A stretch of 64,000 nt of DNA, taken from positions 1-64,000 of the forward strand of contig NZ_JBNILH010000010.1 in the NCBI RefSeq assembly GCF_050107595.1. The letters are read 5' to 3'. Of the stretch, positions 15,976 through 24,716 are shown piece by piece. How positions within the stretch are numbered: the stretch's first letter is position 1; each line of letters begins with the position of its first letter. Below the pieces are notes generated by a model. The model was not told where the DNA came from. It worked only from the letters and a program-made list of their open reading frames with translations, and made no database searches. This stretch comes from Bacillus_AB infantis_C (GTDB taxonomy: Bacteria; Bacillota; Bacilli; Bacillales; Cytobacillaceae). A program made the translations under genes and the position numbers.

Positions 15976-16614
15976 ATGCAGCAAGGAGTACGAGAACAGA
16001 ACAGGAACTCGCGATTTAAAAGCATCGTCATGACAGCGGAGCAGCTATTCATAGAAAATGGAATAGATTCTGTCCAGATGCAGGACATAGCCAATGCAGA
16101 GGAAATAGGAATTGCCACCTTATTCAGATACTTTCCCAAAAAAGATAAACTGATCGTGGCGGTGGCCGTCCAAACGCTGGAGCGGACCCTGGCCTCACTG
16201 GAAAAAATTATTAACAAACAAAAAACAGCCTATGAACGCCTCGAAGACGTCTTAGGCTATCTGCTGGAAAATCAAACAGGAAAAGGGAAAAATTCCTCTA
16301 AATTTCGCGAGGCCTTTGAAAGCTACGCATCATTTAAAAAGGAACCTCTTCCTGACATTGAATCTTATATAGAAATTCAGAAACAAATTATTCAAATACT
16401 GGACCCCCTCATTGAAGACGGCCAAAAAGACGGATCAATCCGCAGCGACATACCTGTTAAAGAAACCATCATTACCATTATTAATGCGTATGGAACATTC
16501 GGAAACAATGTAGTATTAAAAAAAGCGATAACCTATACTGAATCCAACATATTACCGCAAATTCAGCAGCAGGTTCTCAAAGAAATACTCTTGTCCTATG
16601 TACGACCCGGGTAA
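15976..16614 (+). CDS. TetR/AcrR family transcriptional regulator
   Basis: A 212-residue repressor. The N-terminal helix-turn-helix is AEQLFIENGIDSVQMQDIAN followed by IGIATLFRYFPKKDKLI; the rest is an all-helical ligand domain (helices around ERLEDVLGYLLEN and IEIQKQIIQILDPLIEDGQ). AAAGGAGG precedes the ATG. It probably represses itself and the divergent SDR gene through the palindrome at 15881. The stop codon touches the start of a family A repeat. Confidence 0.88.
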   Translation: MQQGVREQNRNSRFKSIVMTAEQLFIENGIDSVQMQDIANAEEIGIATLFRYFPKKDKLIVAVAVQTLERTLASLEKIINKQKTAYERLEDVLGYLLENQTGKGKNSSKFREAFESYASFKKEPLPDIESYIEIQKQIIQILDPLIEDGQKDGSIRSDIPVKETIITIINAYGTFGNNVVLKKAITYTESNILPQIQQQVLKEILLSYVRPG

Positions 16615-16678
16615 GCCAGGGGGACAGACCCCTTGGCCCAGCATCAAAAAGAGCCAAGGGGTCTGTCCCCTTGGCTTA
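16614..16678. repeat. Family A repeat, copy 4 (full length)
   Basis: A full inverted repeat fills the entire space between the convergent TetR and histidine-kinase genes. It starts at TAAGCCAGGGGGACAGACC and ends at CTGTCCCCTTGGCTTA. The terminal TAAGCC lies on the TetR stop codon and the terminal GGCTTA provides the kinase stop codon. Confidence 0.9.
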
Positions 16679-17569
16679 TTCCCATTCACAAACCATGGTC
16701 AATTGGTTCCCATTTAGCTCAGCTGAGATTTTGCCGTTCATTTTTTCCATCAGGCTTTTGGCGATTGGAAGCCCCAGCCCGGTTCCTTTGCCTGTCCGGG
16801 TCTGGTCGGCTTTATAGAACCGGTCGAACATGTGGTGTACGTCCTGTTCACTCAGTTGATCGACGGTGTTGGAAATCTTCAGTACAACCGCTGCATCTCT
16901 TTCTTCAAGCCTGATGGACACGTTCCCTGTTGAGTACCGAATCGCGTTGACCACTAAGTTTTCCACCACTCTTTTAACAGCAGATGCATCGGCATCGATC
17001 ATGATTTCATGATCAGGAATATGGATGTCCGGCTCTATCGTTCTCTTTTTGAATTCCTCATAAAATCCTAATAGAGCGTCTGTAATCAAGTCGTTGGCTC
17101 TGACCCTCTCCAGCTTCATCGGGTAATCGGTTTGTTCGATAATCGACAGCTCGAAAAAATCTTCCAGGAGGGTTTTTAATCTTCCTGCGCTATTTTTTAT
17201 CGTTGCGATGTATTCCTTTTTCAACTCGGGGCTTAGTTCATCGGACTCCAAAAACTGAATATACCCCAGAATCGAGGTCATAGGGGTGCGGATATCATGT
17301 GAGATATGGGAGATGGCCTGTTTCAGCTCATTTTCCGTTGAGCGCTTGACTGCCTCTGCTTGTTTCGTCAGGTCCATCTGGTTATTGATTTCCTTTGCCA
17401 GCTCCTCAAAATGGCGGTCATGATAGCTGATATCAACCTTCTTGCTTGTTTGATTCTGATTGACTTGATAAAGCTGCCGGGTTGTCCGTTTAATTTCTTT
17501 TTTCAGCAGATAGAAACGAGTGAGGACAATGGCTAATGCGATCAGGACGATGATGAATAAATAGAGCAT
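16676..17569 (-). CDS. Sensor histidine kinase
   Basis: A 297-residue kinase with one N-terminal membrane helix (LFIIVLIALAIVLTRFYLL) and almost no extracellular part. The H-box is AISHDIRTPMTSILGYIQFL, the N-box VENLVVNAIRYSTG, and the G-boxes GKGTGLGLPIAKSL. Intramembrane-type kinases of this kind often sense cell-wall antibiotics through their neighbouring ABC transporter. It is last in an operon: response regulator, ATPase, permease, kinase. Its stop codon lies in a family A repeat. Confidence 0.9.
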   Translation of the reverse strand: MLYLFIIVLIALAIVLTRFYLLKKEIKRTTRQLYQVNQNQTSKKVDISYHDRHFEELAKEINNQMDLTKQAEAVKRSTENELKQAISHISHDIRTPMTSILGYIQFLESDELSPELKKEYIATIKNSAGRLKTLLEDFFELSIIEQTDYPMKLERVRANDLITDALLGFYEEFKKRTIEPDIHIPDHEIMIDADASAVKRVVENLVVNAIRYSTGNVSIRLEERDAAVVLKISNTVDQLSEQDVHHMFDRFYKADQTRTGKGTGLGLPIAKSLMEKMNGKISAELNGNQLTMVCEWE

Positions 17570-17590
17570 TGGACCCCACCCGCTTTCTGA

Positions 17591-18340
17591 TTACTTGATT
17601 TCTTTTCTGTTAAAAATATAGACGCCTATTCCCCAAAACAGCAGGAACGTCAGAATGGGAATCGCTACTATGAAAAACAAGTCACTGCTGTTCAAGGTGT
17701 TCACGATGCTGATGTCATAGATCAGCTTAAAAACAGAATGATTGAGTATCGGTTCAAAAAACGGCACTTTGGCAGCCAGCACCTGCAGCGGCCAGTCAGC
17801 AAAGATAAAGAACATCAATAGAAATCCTATCGTTTTTCCACTGTCCGTGAACAGGATTGAAAAAATCGCCATGATGGAAGCAAAGGCAGCTCCATATAAA
17901 ATAATCAGCCCGATGGTTTGAAGGTAATAGGAGATTTCAGGCATACCGTCAAATCCAAAATAGACAGCACTACTCCCTGTCATCACGACAGGTAATATCA
18001 ATGATATGATGACCGCTCCAATGGAAAACACGATTAGCTTCGCAGAGAAGATACTCAGCCTGCTTTTTCCTGAAGATACAATGCTTTTCATTGTCCCCAT
18101 GGAGTATTCACTCGTAATAAAGAAACCAGCGAGAATACTGGGGATCAGCTTCACAATATTCGCATGGGGTCCTAGAATGCTTTCGAGGTAATAATCACTT
18201 ACTGCCGGCAGGCCTGAAGTGCCATTGTCGAATTCTATAAGAGGAAACAGCACTGCAAGCGCAAGCAGCATCCAGCTCAGGAATCGGAATGATCGATCCT
18301 TCTTTAATTTATACCATTCTGTTCTCAGTAAGTTACCCAT
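17591..18340 (-). CDS. ABC transporter permease (BcrB/lantibiotic-immunity type)
   Basis: A 249-residue permease with six membrane helices. It begins MGNLLRTEWYKLKKDRSFR, the charged N-terminus typical of bacitracin/lantibiotic ABC-2 permeases, and has the STMGTMKSIV-like cytoplasmic loop (YSMGTMKSIVSSGKSR). I placed the start at 18340 because GGGGGTG precedes it. The start overlaps the end of the ATPase gene by 8 bp. With the ATPase it probably confers resistance to a membrane-active peptide, or exports one. Confidence 0.85.
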   Translation of the reverse strand: MGNLLRTEWYKLKKDRSFRFLSWMLLALAVLFPLIEFDNGTSGLPAVSDYYLESILGPHANIVKLIPSILAGFFITSEYSMGTMKSIVSSGKSRLSIFSAKLIVFSIGAVIISLILPVVMTGSSAVYFGFDGMPEISYYLQTIGLIILYGAAFASIMAIFSILFTDSGKTIGFLLMFFIFADWPLQVLAAKVPFFEPILNHSVFKLIYDISIVNTLNSSDLFFIVAIPILTFLLFWGIGVYIFNRKEIK

Positions 18341-19256
18341 GCTGGACACCCCCGATGCTATTGCTGAAATACGTTTCCAAGTCTTCTCCCATCGGCATGA
18401 ATTCTTCGATGATCAAACCCTCATCGGTTAACATTTTGGAGACTTTTCCTGGTGTATCAACAGAGGCAAACAGTTTGATCGTTCCATCCGGCATCACTTC
18501 AAAATCCTGTGTAGATAACCGGCTTTCTACGATGGTTGCCGCCTTGCCTGGATCGTCTACTTTGATATGCAAGTACTGCTGGCATTTCTCTTGAAGCTCC
18601 TTCGCAGATAACTGTTCCAGCAGCTCTCCTTTATGGATGATGCCATAATGAGTGGCCAATAGATGCAGCTCACTTAAAATATGGCTTGAGATCAAAATCG
18701 TGATACCATATTCCCTGTTCAGTTTTTTAAGAAGTTCCCGGATTTCCACAACCCCCATAGGATCCAGCCCATTAATAGGTTCATCCAAAATCAAAAACTC
18801 AGGATCTCCCAGTAAGGCAATCGCCAGTCCGAGGCGCTGCTTCATTCCTAAAGAAAAATTCTTCGCTTTCTTTTTTCCTGTATCCTGCAAGCCAACCAGC
18901 TTAAGCGTTTTGCCGATGCATTCTTTGCCTGGTATGCCTTTCAAAAGACGGTGTGCTTCCAGGTTTTCCTTGGCCGTCATATGAGGGTATAAGGCCGGCC
19001 CTTCAATAATGGTTCCGATTCTCTTTCTGGCCTCGATGATATCCCGTTCATTGCTTTTTCCGAATAACTCAAATGTCCCCGCGGTTGGATACGCAAGTCC
19101 TGTTATCACCCGGATCAGCGTGGATTTCCCGGCACCATTCTGTCCGATGAAACCATAGATGGAGCCTTTTTTTATCTTTACACTCACTTTATCAAGCGCC
19201 ATATTCTTTTGATATTTCTTCGACAGCTGGCTGGTCGTCAATACATCGTCATTCAT
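18333..19256 (-). CDS. ABC transporter ATP-binding protein (BcrA type)
   Basis: A 307-residue ATPase. Walker A GQNGAGKSTLIRVITGLAYP, Q-loop region IGTIIEGPALYPHMTAKENL, signature FSLGMKQRLGLAI, Walker B FLILDEPINGLDP and switch His in ILISSHILSEL. The C-terminal ~80 residues are the extra domain of BcrA-type antibiotic transporters. AGGAGG precedes the ATG. It is second in the regulator-ATPase-permease-kinase operon, so expression is probably driven by the phosphorylated regulator. Confidence 0.9.
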   Translation of the reverse strand: MNDDVLTTSQLSKKYQKNMALDKVSVKIKKGSIYGFIGQNGAGKSTLIRVITGLAYPTAGTFELFGKSNERDIIEARKRIGTIIEGPALYPHMTAKENLEAHRLLKGIPGKECIGKTLKLVGLQDTGKKKAKNFSLGMKQRLGLAIALLGDPEFLILDEPINGLDPMGVVEIRELLKKLNREYGITILISSHILSELHLLATHYGIIHKGELLEQLSAKELQEKCQQYLHIKVDDPGKAATIVESRLSTQDFEVMPDGTIKLFASVDTPGKVSKMLTDEGLIIEEFMPMGEDLETYFSNSIGGVQHG

Positions 19257-19353
19257 GAAGAGTTTCCTCCTTACGTCATTATTCAGCTTTGAACACTCTT
19301 ATACTATAAGAAGGAAAACATAAGAAACCCTTAAGTGAATCCTTAAGAAAACC

Positions 19354-20046
19354 TTAAGATTTGAGCTTATAGCCCATTCCCCAGACCGTTTCAATATACT
19401 CTTCATCACTATTTGCTTTCGCCAGCTTGCTCCTGATATTGCTCAAATGGACATTGATCGTATTTTCATCTCCGTGGTATTTTTCATTCCACACGCTCTC
19501 GAACATGTTCGCCTTGGAAAAAACCTTATGCGGGGACGCCACCATCAGAAGCAATATTTCGTATTCCCTGGCCGTCAATTTAAGCTGAATCCCGTTCACA
19601 CTCACAATCTTAGCGTCCACATCCAAAATAATATCCTTATAGGTCAATTGATTCGTTACCGGCGTACCCGACAGGCCGCGGTATCTTCTCAGGCATGAAT
19701 CAATCCTGGCAGATACCTCTTCAATATCGAAAGGCTTGGTTATGTAATCATCAGCCCCGGCTCTTAATGCATGAATCTTTGATTGAGTCTCAAGCTTCGC
19801 CGAAATGATGATCACGGGGGTCTTGCTCTCATTCGTCACCTTTTCCAGGAGGTCTTCACCGGATAATCCAGGGAGCATCAGATCAATCAGGATCATATCC
19901 CACTTCCCGGAATCCAGATATATCAATGCTTCCGTTCCCGAATAAGCCGGCTTCGGCGAATAGCCGCTTTTGCTCACAATATTGCACAGCAGGCGATTAA
20001 TGTCCTCATCGTCTTCGATAACTAAAATATTTACTGTATCCTTCAT
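19354..20046 (-). CDS. OmpR/PhoB family response regulator
   Basis: A 230-residue two-domain regulator. Receiver: acidic pocket VIEDDEDINR, phospho-acceptor Asp in ILIDLMLPGLSGEDL, threonine/serine in VIIISAK and the conserved Lys in ADDYITKPFD. The C-terminal winged helix includes LTAREYEILLLM and DENTINVHLSNIRSKL. The start at 20046 follows AGGATG; in-frame upstream codons to 20079 look untranslated. It is first gene of the ABC transporter operon and partner of the kinase at its end. Confidence 0.9.
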   Translation of the reverse strand: MKDTVNILVIEDDEDINRLLCNIVSKSGYSPKPAYSGTEALIYLDSGKWDMILIDLMLPGLSGEDLLEKVTNESKTPVIIISAKLETQSKIHALRAGADDYITKPFDIEEVSARIDSCLRRYRGLSGTPVTNQLTYKDIILDVDAKIVSVNGIQLKLTAREYEILLLMVASPHKVFSKANMFESVWNEKYHGDENTINVHLSNIRSKLAKANSDEEYIETVWGMGYKLKS

Positions 20047-20191
20047 TGTAATCATCCTCATATTTATTAACCTTATCATTTATTGAATGGCGGGGAATGT
20101 CAAGCTGGTCAAAGGCTCTAAGGAAGAAGACGCTTTGTCCCGAAGTTCCGGAAGCTCAGCGGCTCATCTGTGGTAGAGATTAAGCCACAGG

Positions 20192-20256
20192 TAAGCCACA
20201 GGGACAGACCCCTCGGCCCAGCATCAAAAAGAGCCAAGGGGTCTGTCCCCTTGGCC
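20192..20256 (-). repeat. Family A repeat, copy 5
   Basis: A full copy: AGCCACAGGGACAGACCCC, loop CAGCATCAAAAA, GAGCCAAGGGGTCTGTCCCC. It lies 20 bp from the stop of the gene at 20277. Confidence 0.85.
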
Positions 20257-20276
20257 CGTCGCCCTATAGGACGGCT

Positions 20277-20549
20277 TTATTCCTTTGGTTGATTCCTGAC
20301 TGAAGATTCTTCCTTAGTTATTCTATCCTTAGATTGTTCTAAATCGAAATTCTGCTCGATTCTTATTAGCGTATGGATTAATTCCTCATCTGCGTCTTGT
20401 GCAATGCGTTCTAACCTTTTAATAATTCTCTCTGCTGCCTGCATATCGATTCCATCATTTCGTATTGTTATCGTTTGTATGAGATATGATTTAACCCGAT
20501 CAACGTCTCTCAGTATATTTGTCAATAACTCAAATAGCTCTTTATTCAC
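20277..20549 (-). CDS. Hypothetical helical protein (90 aa)
   Basis: A 90-residue, fully helical, highly charged protein with no membrane segment. It reads NKELFELLTNILRDVDRVKS at the start and RIIKRLERIAQDADEELIHT in the middle, a heptad-like pattern consistent with a short coiled coil or four-helix bundle. Translation starts at GTG behind GGTGGAGGG. I do not recognise a family. It is flanked on both sides by family A repeats. Confidence 0.55.
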   Translation of the reverse strand: MNKELFELLTNILRDVDRVKSYLIQTITIRNDGIDMQAAERIIKRLERIAQDADEELIHTLIRIEQNFDLEQSKDRITKEESSVRNQPKE

Positions 20550-20674
20550 AACCCTCCACCCTTTTTTGATCTGAACTGTGATTTTGTTATTTCTTTACCC
20601 ACGATGCCAATGACTTATGCAAAGCCGACTTTAGTATCCAACTATTTCCTCATTTTCTCTCGCTTATCCTCTAA

Positions 20675-20740
20675 AGAGCCACGGGGTCAGGTCCCCTGGC
20701 CCACCATCAATAAGAGCCAAGGGACCCGGCCCCTTGGCTC
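20675..20740 (-). repeat. Family A repeat, copy 6
   Basis: A diverged full copy: GAGCCACGGGGTCAGGTCCC, loop ACCATCAATAA, GAGCCAAGGGACCCGGCCCC and TTGGCTC. The stop codon of the VOC gene at 20741 follows directly. Confidence 0.85.
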
Positions 20741-21127
20741 TTACTTATGCTCTATTATCTGAATCAGATTACCGCAGTTATCGTCGAAAACAGCTATTAT
20801 ATTGTCACCCATCTTTGTCGGCTCCATTGTAAAATTGACACCATGTTTCAACAATCTTTCATACTCTTTTTGAACATCTGTGACTCCAAACATTGTTGCT
20901 GGAATACCTTGCTCAAGTAATTTCTTCTGATAATCTTTGGCAGCTGGATTGTCATTTGGTTCAAGTATAAGTTCAGTACCGTCTTGGTTTTCTGGAGAAA
21001 CTAGCGAAATCCATCTAAATTCACCAACTGGAATGTCGTGCTTTTTTACAAACCCAAGCGTTTCTGAATAAAAATTTAGTGCCTTATCTTGATCGTCTAC
21101 AAATAAACTGGTAACAATGATTTTCAT
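20741..21127 (-). CDS. VOC family protein
   Basis: A 128-residue glyoxalase-fold protein of the group often annotated as glyoxalase/extradiol dioxygenase. Strand and helix SLFVDDQDKALNFYSETLGF, then WISLVSPENQDGTELILEP, and a C-terminal FDDNCGNLIQIIEH. The acidic residues of the final strands are compatible with a metal site. AGGAGG precedes the ATG. The upstream neighbour on the same strand is an ArsR-type regulator, a common pairing, so it may be in that regulon. Confidence 0.85.
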   Translation of the reverse strand: MKIIVTSLFVDDQDKALNFYSETLGFVKKHDIPVGEFRWISLVSPENQDGTELILEPNDNPAAKDYQKKLLEQGIPATMFGVTDVQKEYERLLKHGVNFTMEPTKMGDNIIAVFDDNCGNLIQIIEHK

Positions 21128-21301
21128 AAATGAATCCTCCTATTATGTCTGCTGTAATTTGTATGGTGATGTGCATAATGCAGTTGTAAGTTAACCATAC
21201 GTTCTTCAAAAATCTTATTTCTATTTTGCCACTTAGTGAACTATTCGAACCCAGAAGTAAACTCCGTACACTTTTGTTAAACTATTCTTGTTTCTCGTAT
21301 A

Positions 21302-21580
21302 TTACTCAATCCAGCCTTTCAGCAAGTCTTTAAGTGGTTCATTGTCGAACTTAAGTACTCGATATTTCCCCTTTCGTATTGATTTTAAAAGGCCTGCCTC
21401 TTCCAATACAGAGAGATGCTTAGCTATCCCTTGACGAGAAATGGAAAGATTGTGTTCCATGATAAGACGGGACGTAAGTTCATACAACGTCATCTCATTG
21501 CGTTCGGATAGTTCGTCTAATATTAGTCGCCGAGTCGAGTCAGCAAGTGCTTTGAATGTTGTGTCTTTTTCCCATTTCAT
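21302..21580 (-). CDS. ArsR family transcriptional regulator
   Basis: A 92-residue winged-helix repressor. It begins MKWEKDTTFKALADSTRRLI and has recognition helix NLSISRQGIAKHLSVLEEAG and wing KSIRKGKYRVLKF. There is no cysteine metal site, so it is likely a non-metal member such as those next to VOC or SRPBCC genes. The longer in-frame start at 21640 would translate the promoter and operators. The ATG at 21580 lies only 6 bp past the -10 box, so the message is probably leaderless. It likely regulates itself and the VOC gene. Confidence 0.85.
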   Translation of the reverse strand: MKWEKDTTFKALADSTRRLILDELSERNEMTLYELTSRLIMEHNLSISRQGIAKHLSVLEEAGLLKSIRKGKYRVLKFDNEPLKDLLKGWIE

Positions 21581-21586
21581 GCATTG

Positions 21587-21638
21587 ATTATACGCAACCA
21601 AAAAGTTGCTCGTCAATAGTAAGCAACCAAAAAGTTGC
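21587..21638 (-). promoter_or_regulatory. ArsR promoter with twin operators
   Basis: The minus strand has TTGACG (21616-21611) and TATAAT (21592-21587) 18 bp apart. The interrupted palindrome GCAACCAAAAAGTTGC occurs twice, at 21594-21609 between the two boxes and at 21623-21638 just upstream of the -35 box. This is a clear autorepression design. Confidence 0.85.
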
Positions 21639-21701
21639 ATGAAATTAAGCAGACATAGCAGATTAAAGACATATACAAAATTATGCCCATTGATACTCCA
21701 T

Positions 21702-21780
21702 TTGCCCCCCTTTTATAAAATAAAAAAGCCTACCTGATTGGCAGCCGACTTTGCATAATCCCCCTTTAGGTTAAGTGCGG
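21702..21780 (-). repeat. Family B repeat, copy 8
   Basis: The copy has TGCCCCCCTTTTATAAAATA, AAAAAGCCTACCTG, GGCAGCCGACTTTGCATAAT. Unlike the other copies it is not downstream of a minus-strand gene. The rest of 21641-22088 holds no gene I can support, although a 55-codon plus-strand frame beginning MDLLHPEQQS is present from about 21948. Confidence 0.6.
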
Positions 21781-22088
21781 TATATAACAACCCTCTACAG
21801 TGATTTCAGGCACTCAAATTAAAAAGTATATAAACTCTAAGTTTTTTAGTGATGTGAATAGTCCTCTAATTACAGGTGTTTAACAGAAAATCACCCGGGT
21901 AGGGATTAAGGAAACCCGTAATAATGCCATACTTCACGAGCAGAAATGGATTTGCTGCACCCAGAACAGCAGTCCATTGCAGATGTAAAAACAGCGAATC
22001 CTTTATTGGGGCGAAACGGGCTGCTGCAAGCCTTATCTCAAGTTTGTTGTAATTTACAAAACCATCAAAAAAAAGGGGGAAAGACACA

Positions 22089-22817
22089 TTGGAACTTAAT
22101 GAAGAAAAATTGAAAAAAACCAGCTTTCCTGTCCTATTAATAATAACTGGATTAGCAATCGCTGCAGGTTTTATCTTTTTATTTGCAGAGATTGCGGAGG
22201 AAGTGATGGAACAAGAGGTTAAGTCTTTTGACGGTGTGATTATTGGCTTTCTGAAAAGTATCGAAAGCCCCGCTCTTGATCATCTCCTGATGTTTATCAC
22301 TGAACTGGGTTCTGTCTGGTTTTTGACAACCTTATCGATTTTGACAGTGGTTTACTTATGGTTTAAAGCCAAAAATAAATGGGGTGTGCTCTTTTTTATT
22401 ATTGGAGTTGGCGGAGGGGGACTTCTCACTTTTTTGCTAAAACACTATTACCAACGGGGGCGCCCTTCTATAAACCCGGACATTGATGCGGTGGGATTCA
22501 GTTTTCCCAGCGGACATTCGATGGGTTCTCTCATTTATTACGGGTTTCTTATTTACTTCATTATCCGCTCGGGAGTTAAAAAAGAGGTAAAGTGGACAGC
22601 CAGTCTTTTTGCCGTCATCATCGTTATATTAATCGGTTTATCACGAATCTATCTTGGAGCCCATTTTCCGAGCGATGTTATCGCAGGACATATTGCGGGC
22701 AGCATTTGGCTGTTGCTTTGTGTTCTCGCTTTGGAATGGGTCGTATGGCAGAGCAGCAATTCAATCCGGCCTATAAAAGCAGTCCGGAAATTCTTTGAAC
22801 AGCGTTCCCATGCTTAG
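22089..22817 (+). CDS. PAP2 family lipid phosphatase
   Basis: A 242-residue membrane phosphatase with six helices. The three active-site motifs are present: LLKHYYQRGRPS, FSFPSGHSMGS and SRIYLGAHFPSDVIAGH, with catalytic histidines in the second and third. Such enzymes dephosphorylate undecaprenyl pyrophosphate, phosphatidylglycerol phosphate or phosphatidic acid at the outer membrane face. Translation starts at TTG behind AGGGGGAAAG. The phosphoesterase gene follows after 57 bp and is probably in the same transcript. Confidence 0.88.
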   Translation: MELNEEKLKKTSFPVLLIITGLAIAAGFIFLFAEIAEEVMEQEVKSFDGVIIGFLKSIESPALDHLLMFITELGSVWFLTTLSILTVVYLWFKAKNKWGVLFFIIGVGGGGLLTFLLKHYYQRGRPSINPDIDAVGFSFPSGHSMGSLIYYGFLIYFIIRSGVKKEVKWTASLFAVIIVILIGLSRIYLGAHFPSDVIAGHIAGSIWLLLCVLALEWVVWQSSNSIRPIKAVRKFFEQRSHA

Positions 22818-22874
22818 AGTTAGTTGAGGATCCGTTCATTATAAATGGTCTTATGCAGAAAGGGGAACACAGCT

Positions 22875-23789
22875 ATGAATTCTTTAAATAAAATCGGCAT
22901 GGGTTTAGGTATTTTTATTTTGCTCATTCTCGTCTGGGGTCTTGTTGAACCGTATTTTATTGATGTAGAAAAAGAAGAGGCGGTTATCAATCAATTGCCG
23001 GAAGAATGGGAAGGGAAGCAAATCGCTGTTGTGGGAGACTATCAGGTAGGGATGTGGATGGATAATACAGCAACAGTAAAGAAAACTTCGAAAAGGATTG
23101 CTGACATGGATCCTGCCGCTGTTTTAATTTTAGGAGACTTTGTCTACCATGCTGCCAAAAGCTCCAAAGAAGAAATGGCCCATGTCAAAGAACTGCTTCG
23201 TCCTTTAACAGAAAAGGAGATACCCATATTTGCCGTACTGGGAAATCATGATTATGCCATGAAGCTTAGAACTGATGAGCCAAACAGAAAGTCAGCCGGG
23301 AACGTTGCTTCTGAATTAAATGACATGGGGATAGAAGTACTCCATAATGAGTCCGTTGCTCTGGAGCTGACGGAAAACGGTGTTGAAACTGGAAAAGCTA
23401 CGGAGAACAGCCTGTATCTCGCAGGAATAGGCGCAGCCTGGCCGGATGAAGCACAGCCTGATAAAGCTTTGGAAGCCATACCGGAAACAAAAGCAAGAAT
23501 GGTCATGATGCACAATCCGGATACCTTCGCAAAGCTGGAGGCCGGCTCAGCTCCATTTGCTGTGGCAGGCCATACACACGGCGGGCAGGTAAGGATTCCC
23601 TTTACTCCGCAATCCACCTGGATGACCTATACGAAAAAGGAGAATGTCCATGCCGATGGCTGGATAGAAGATTACGGAGCTGCCGGGAACAAGCTATATG
23701 TAAATCGAGGAATCGGCTTCAGCGATATACCGATTCGTATTAACTGTCCGCCTGAAGTAACTTTATTTACTTTAAAAACTGCGTCATAG
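22875..23789 (+). CDS. Membrane-anchored metallophosphoesterase
   Basis: A 304-residue calcineurin-like phosphoesterase with one N-terminal hydrophobic anchor (LGIFILLILVWGLVEPYF). Metal-binding motifs: AVVGDYQVG (the usual GDxH His is Gln here), LILGDFVYH, VLGNHDYAMK, MVMMHNPDTF and AVAGHTHGGQVRIPF. It resembles YkuE/YpbG-type proteins that may act on lipid phosphates outside the membrane. The start at 22875 follows AAAGGGGAA. The replacement of the first histidine could change metal loading. Confidence 0.85.
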   Translation: MNSLNKIGMGLGIFILLILVWGLVEPYFIDVEKEEAVINQLPEEWEGKQIAVVGDYQVGMWMDNTATVKKTSKRIADMDPAAVLILGDFVYHAAKSSKEEMAHVKELLRPLTEKEIPIFAVLGNHDYAMKLRTDEPNRKSAGNVASELNDMGIEVLHNESVALELTENGVETGKATENSLYLAGIGAAWPDEAQPDKALEAIPETKARMVMMHNPDTFAKLEAGSAPFAVAGHTHGGQVRIPFTPQSTWMTYTKKENVHADGWIEDYGAAGNKLYVNRGIGFSDIPIRINCPPEVTLFTLKTAS

Positions 23790-23862
23790 CACTTTAGTGG
23801 TAAACAGCCTATCATTCTGTAATACACTTTCGGCATCAGGGGGTAAGTATCATGTCAGAGGC

Positions 23863-23991
23863 GCGATACAGATGTTATCATAGTGTGATAGATTCCCCTC
23901 CCTGAGGGTATAGAGGTTAACAGGAACAGGTCCCCCATACAGCTGCAAAAGGAGCCAAGGGGTCTGTCCCCTTGGCTTATCCCCTTGGCTT
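23863..23991 (-). repeat. Family A repeat, copy 7 (extended type)
   Basis: An extended copy: GATGTTATCATAGTGTGATA, CCTCCCTGAGGGTATAGAGG, TTAACAGGAACAGGTCCCCC, then GGAGCCAAGGGGTCTGTCCC. The terminal CCCCTTGGCTTA is repeated once, and the second GGCTTA forms the stop codon of the gene at 23990. Confidence 0.85.
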
Positions 23992-24340
23992 ATAAAAGTG
24001 ACCGCCATTGTTCTATCCAGGTCATAATGGGGCCAACAGTTCCACCCACTAAAAACAAAATGACAGATACAAGACCTACCGAGATACTAACCTTGGGCAT
24101 CAAATTCCAAAAGGGTTTTTCAAAAAAATTGTTCTTCTTTTTTGCTTCAAATAGAAACATTAAATAGAAGCAAGATACACCAACCGCAACGATAATAAAT
24201 GTAATATAAATATCGTTTGCCGGGGTCCAATCTGCAGAATAACTCACAATTCTTTGACCCTCATTCAATTCTAGTACCGCCATTAATATTCCTAAAGCAC
24301 TAGTGTCAGGATCTGGAGTAAAACCCATTTCACGGGCCAT
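23990..24340 (-). CDS. Hypothetical two-helix membrane protein
   Basis: A 116-residue protein with two membrane helices (about DIYITFIIVAVGVSCFYLMF and VSISVGLVSVILFLVGG) after a soluble segment. AGGAGG directly precedes the Met at 24340; a TTG at 24397 would add 19 residues but lacks a site. I do not recognise a family. The stop codon is contributed by the adjacent family A repeat. Confidence 0.5.
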   Translation of the reverse strand: MAREMGFTPDPDTSALGILMAVLELNEGQRIVSYSADWTPANDIYITFIIVAVGVSCFYLMFLFEAKKKNNFFEKPFWNLMPKVSISVGLVSVILFLVGGTVGPIMTWIEQWRSLL

Positions 24341-24404
24341 ACACCTCCTAACAATATCACGAATGATTATGGGAAAAGTTTTGAAATAGTTATTCAACGT
24401 AACG

Positions 24405-24492
24405 TAACTGCCGCTTTTGTCAACAAAAGAAAAGCCGCCTTATTAGGCAGCTGAATCTTAAATATAAGCACCCATTAGTTTAAGTACACTAC
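24405..24492 (-). repeat. Family B repeat, copy 9
   Basis: The copy reads ACTGCCGCTTTTGTCAACAA, AAGAAAAGCCGCC, AGGCAGCTGAATCTTAAATA and AAGCACCCATTAGTTTAAGT. It is downstream of the CatE-like gene. The rest of 24493-24716 shows only short unrecognised fragments. Confidence 0.75.
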
Positions 24493-24716
24493 TTCAACAA
24501 AGCCAGCGTGCACTATATGGAAAAAGAGTTCAAGATGGCTTTAAACAGTTGGAACTGACGCAGAGCAAAAATAGATATAGCTATAAAGCAAGTAAAAGAA
24601 ACAGGACTTCCCCTATGATCCACATTAATTCCTTCTTAGCTCGACAAGCAACTTTTTCATTAAAATTAGAACATGAACCATTGTTATTTCATAAGAAGAT
24701 ATCGTAAACACCCATT

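Noticed and set aside
21866..22087. A 73-codon minus-strand ORF ahead of the PAP2 gene
   Set aside because: It has no ribosome site and no domain; the plus-strand 55-codon frame there is equally weak, so neither is called.
24493..24716. Short plus-strand fragment reading AKIDIAIKQVKETGLPL
   Set aside because: It is too short and matches no family that I can name; it may be debris.
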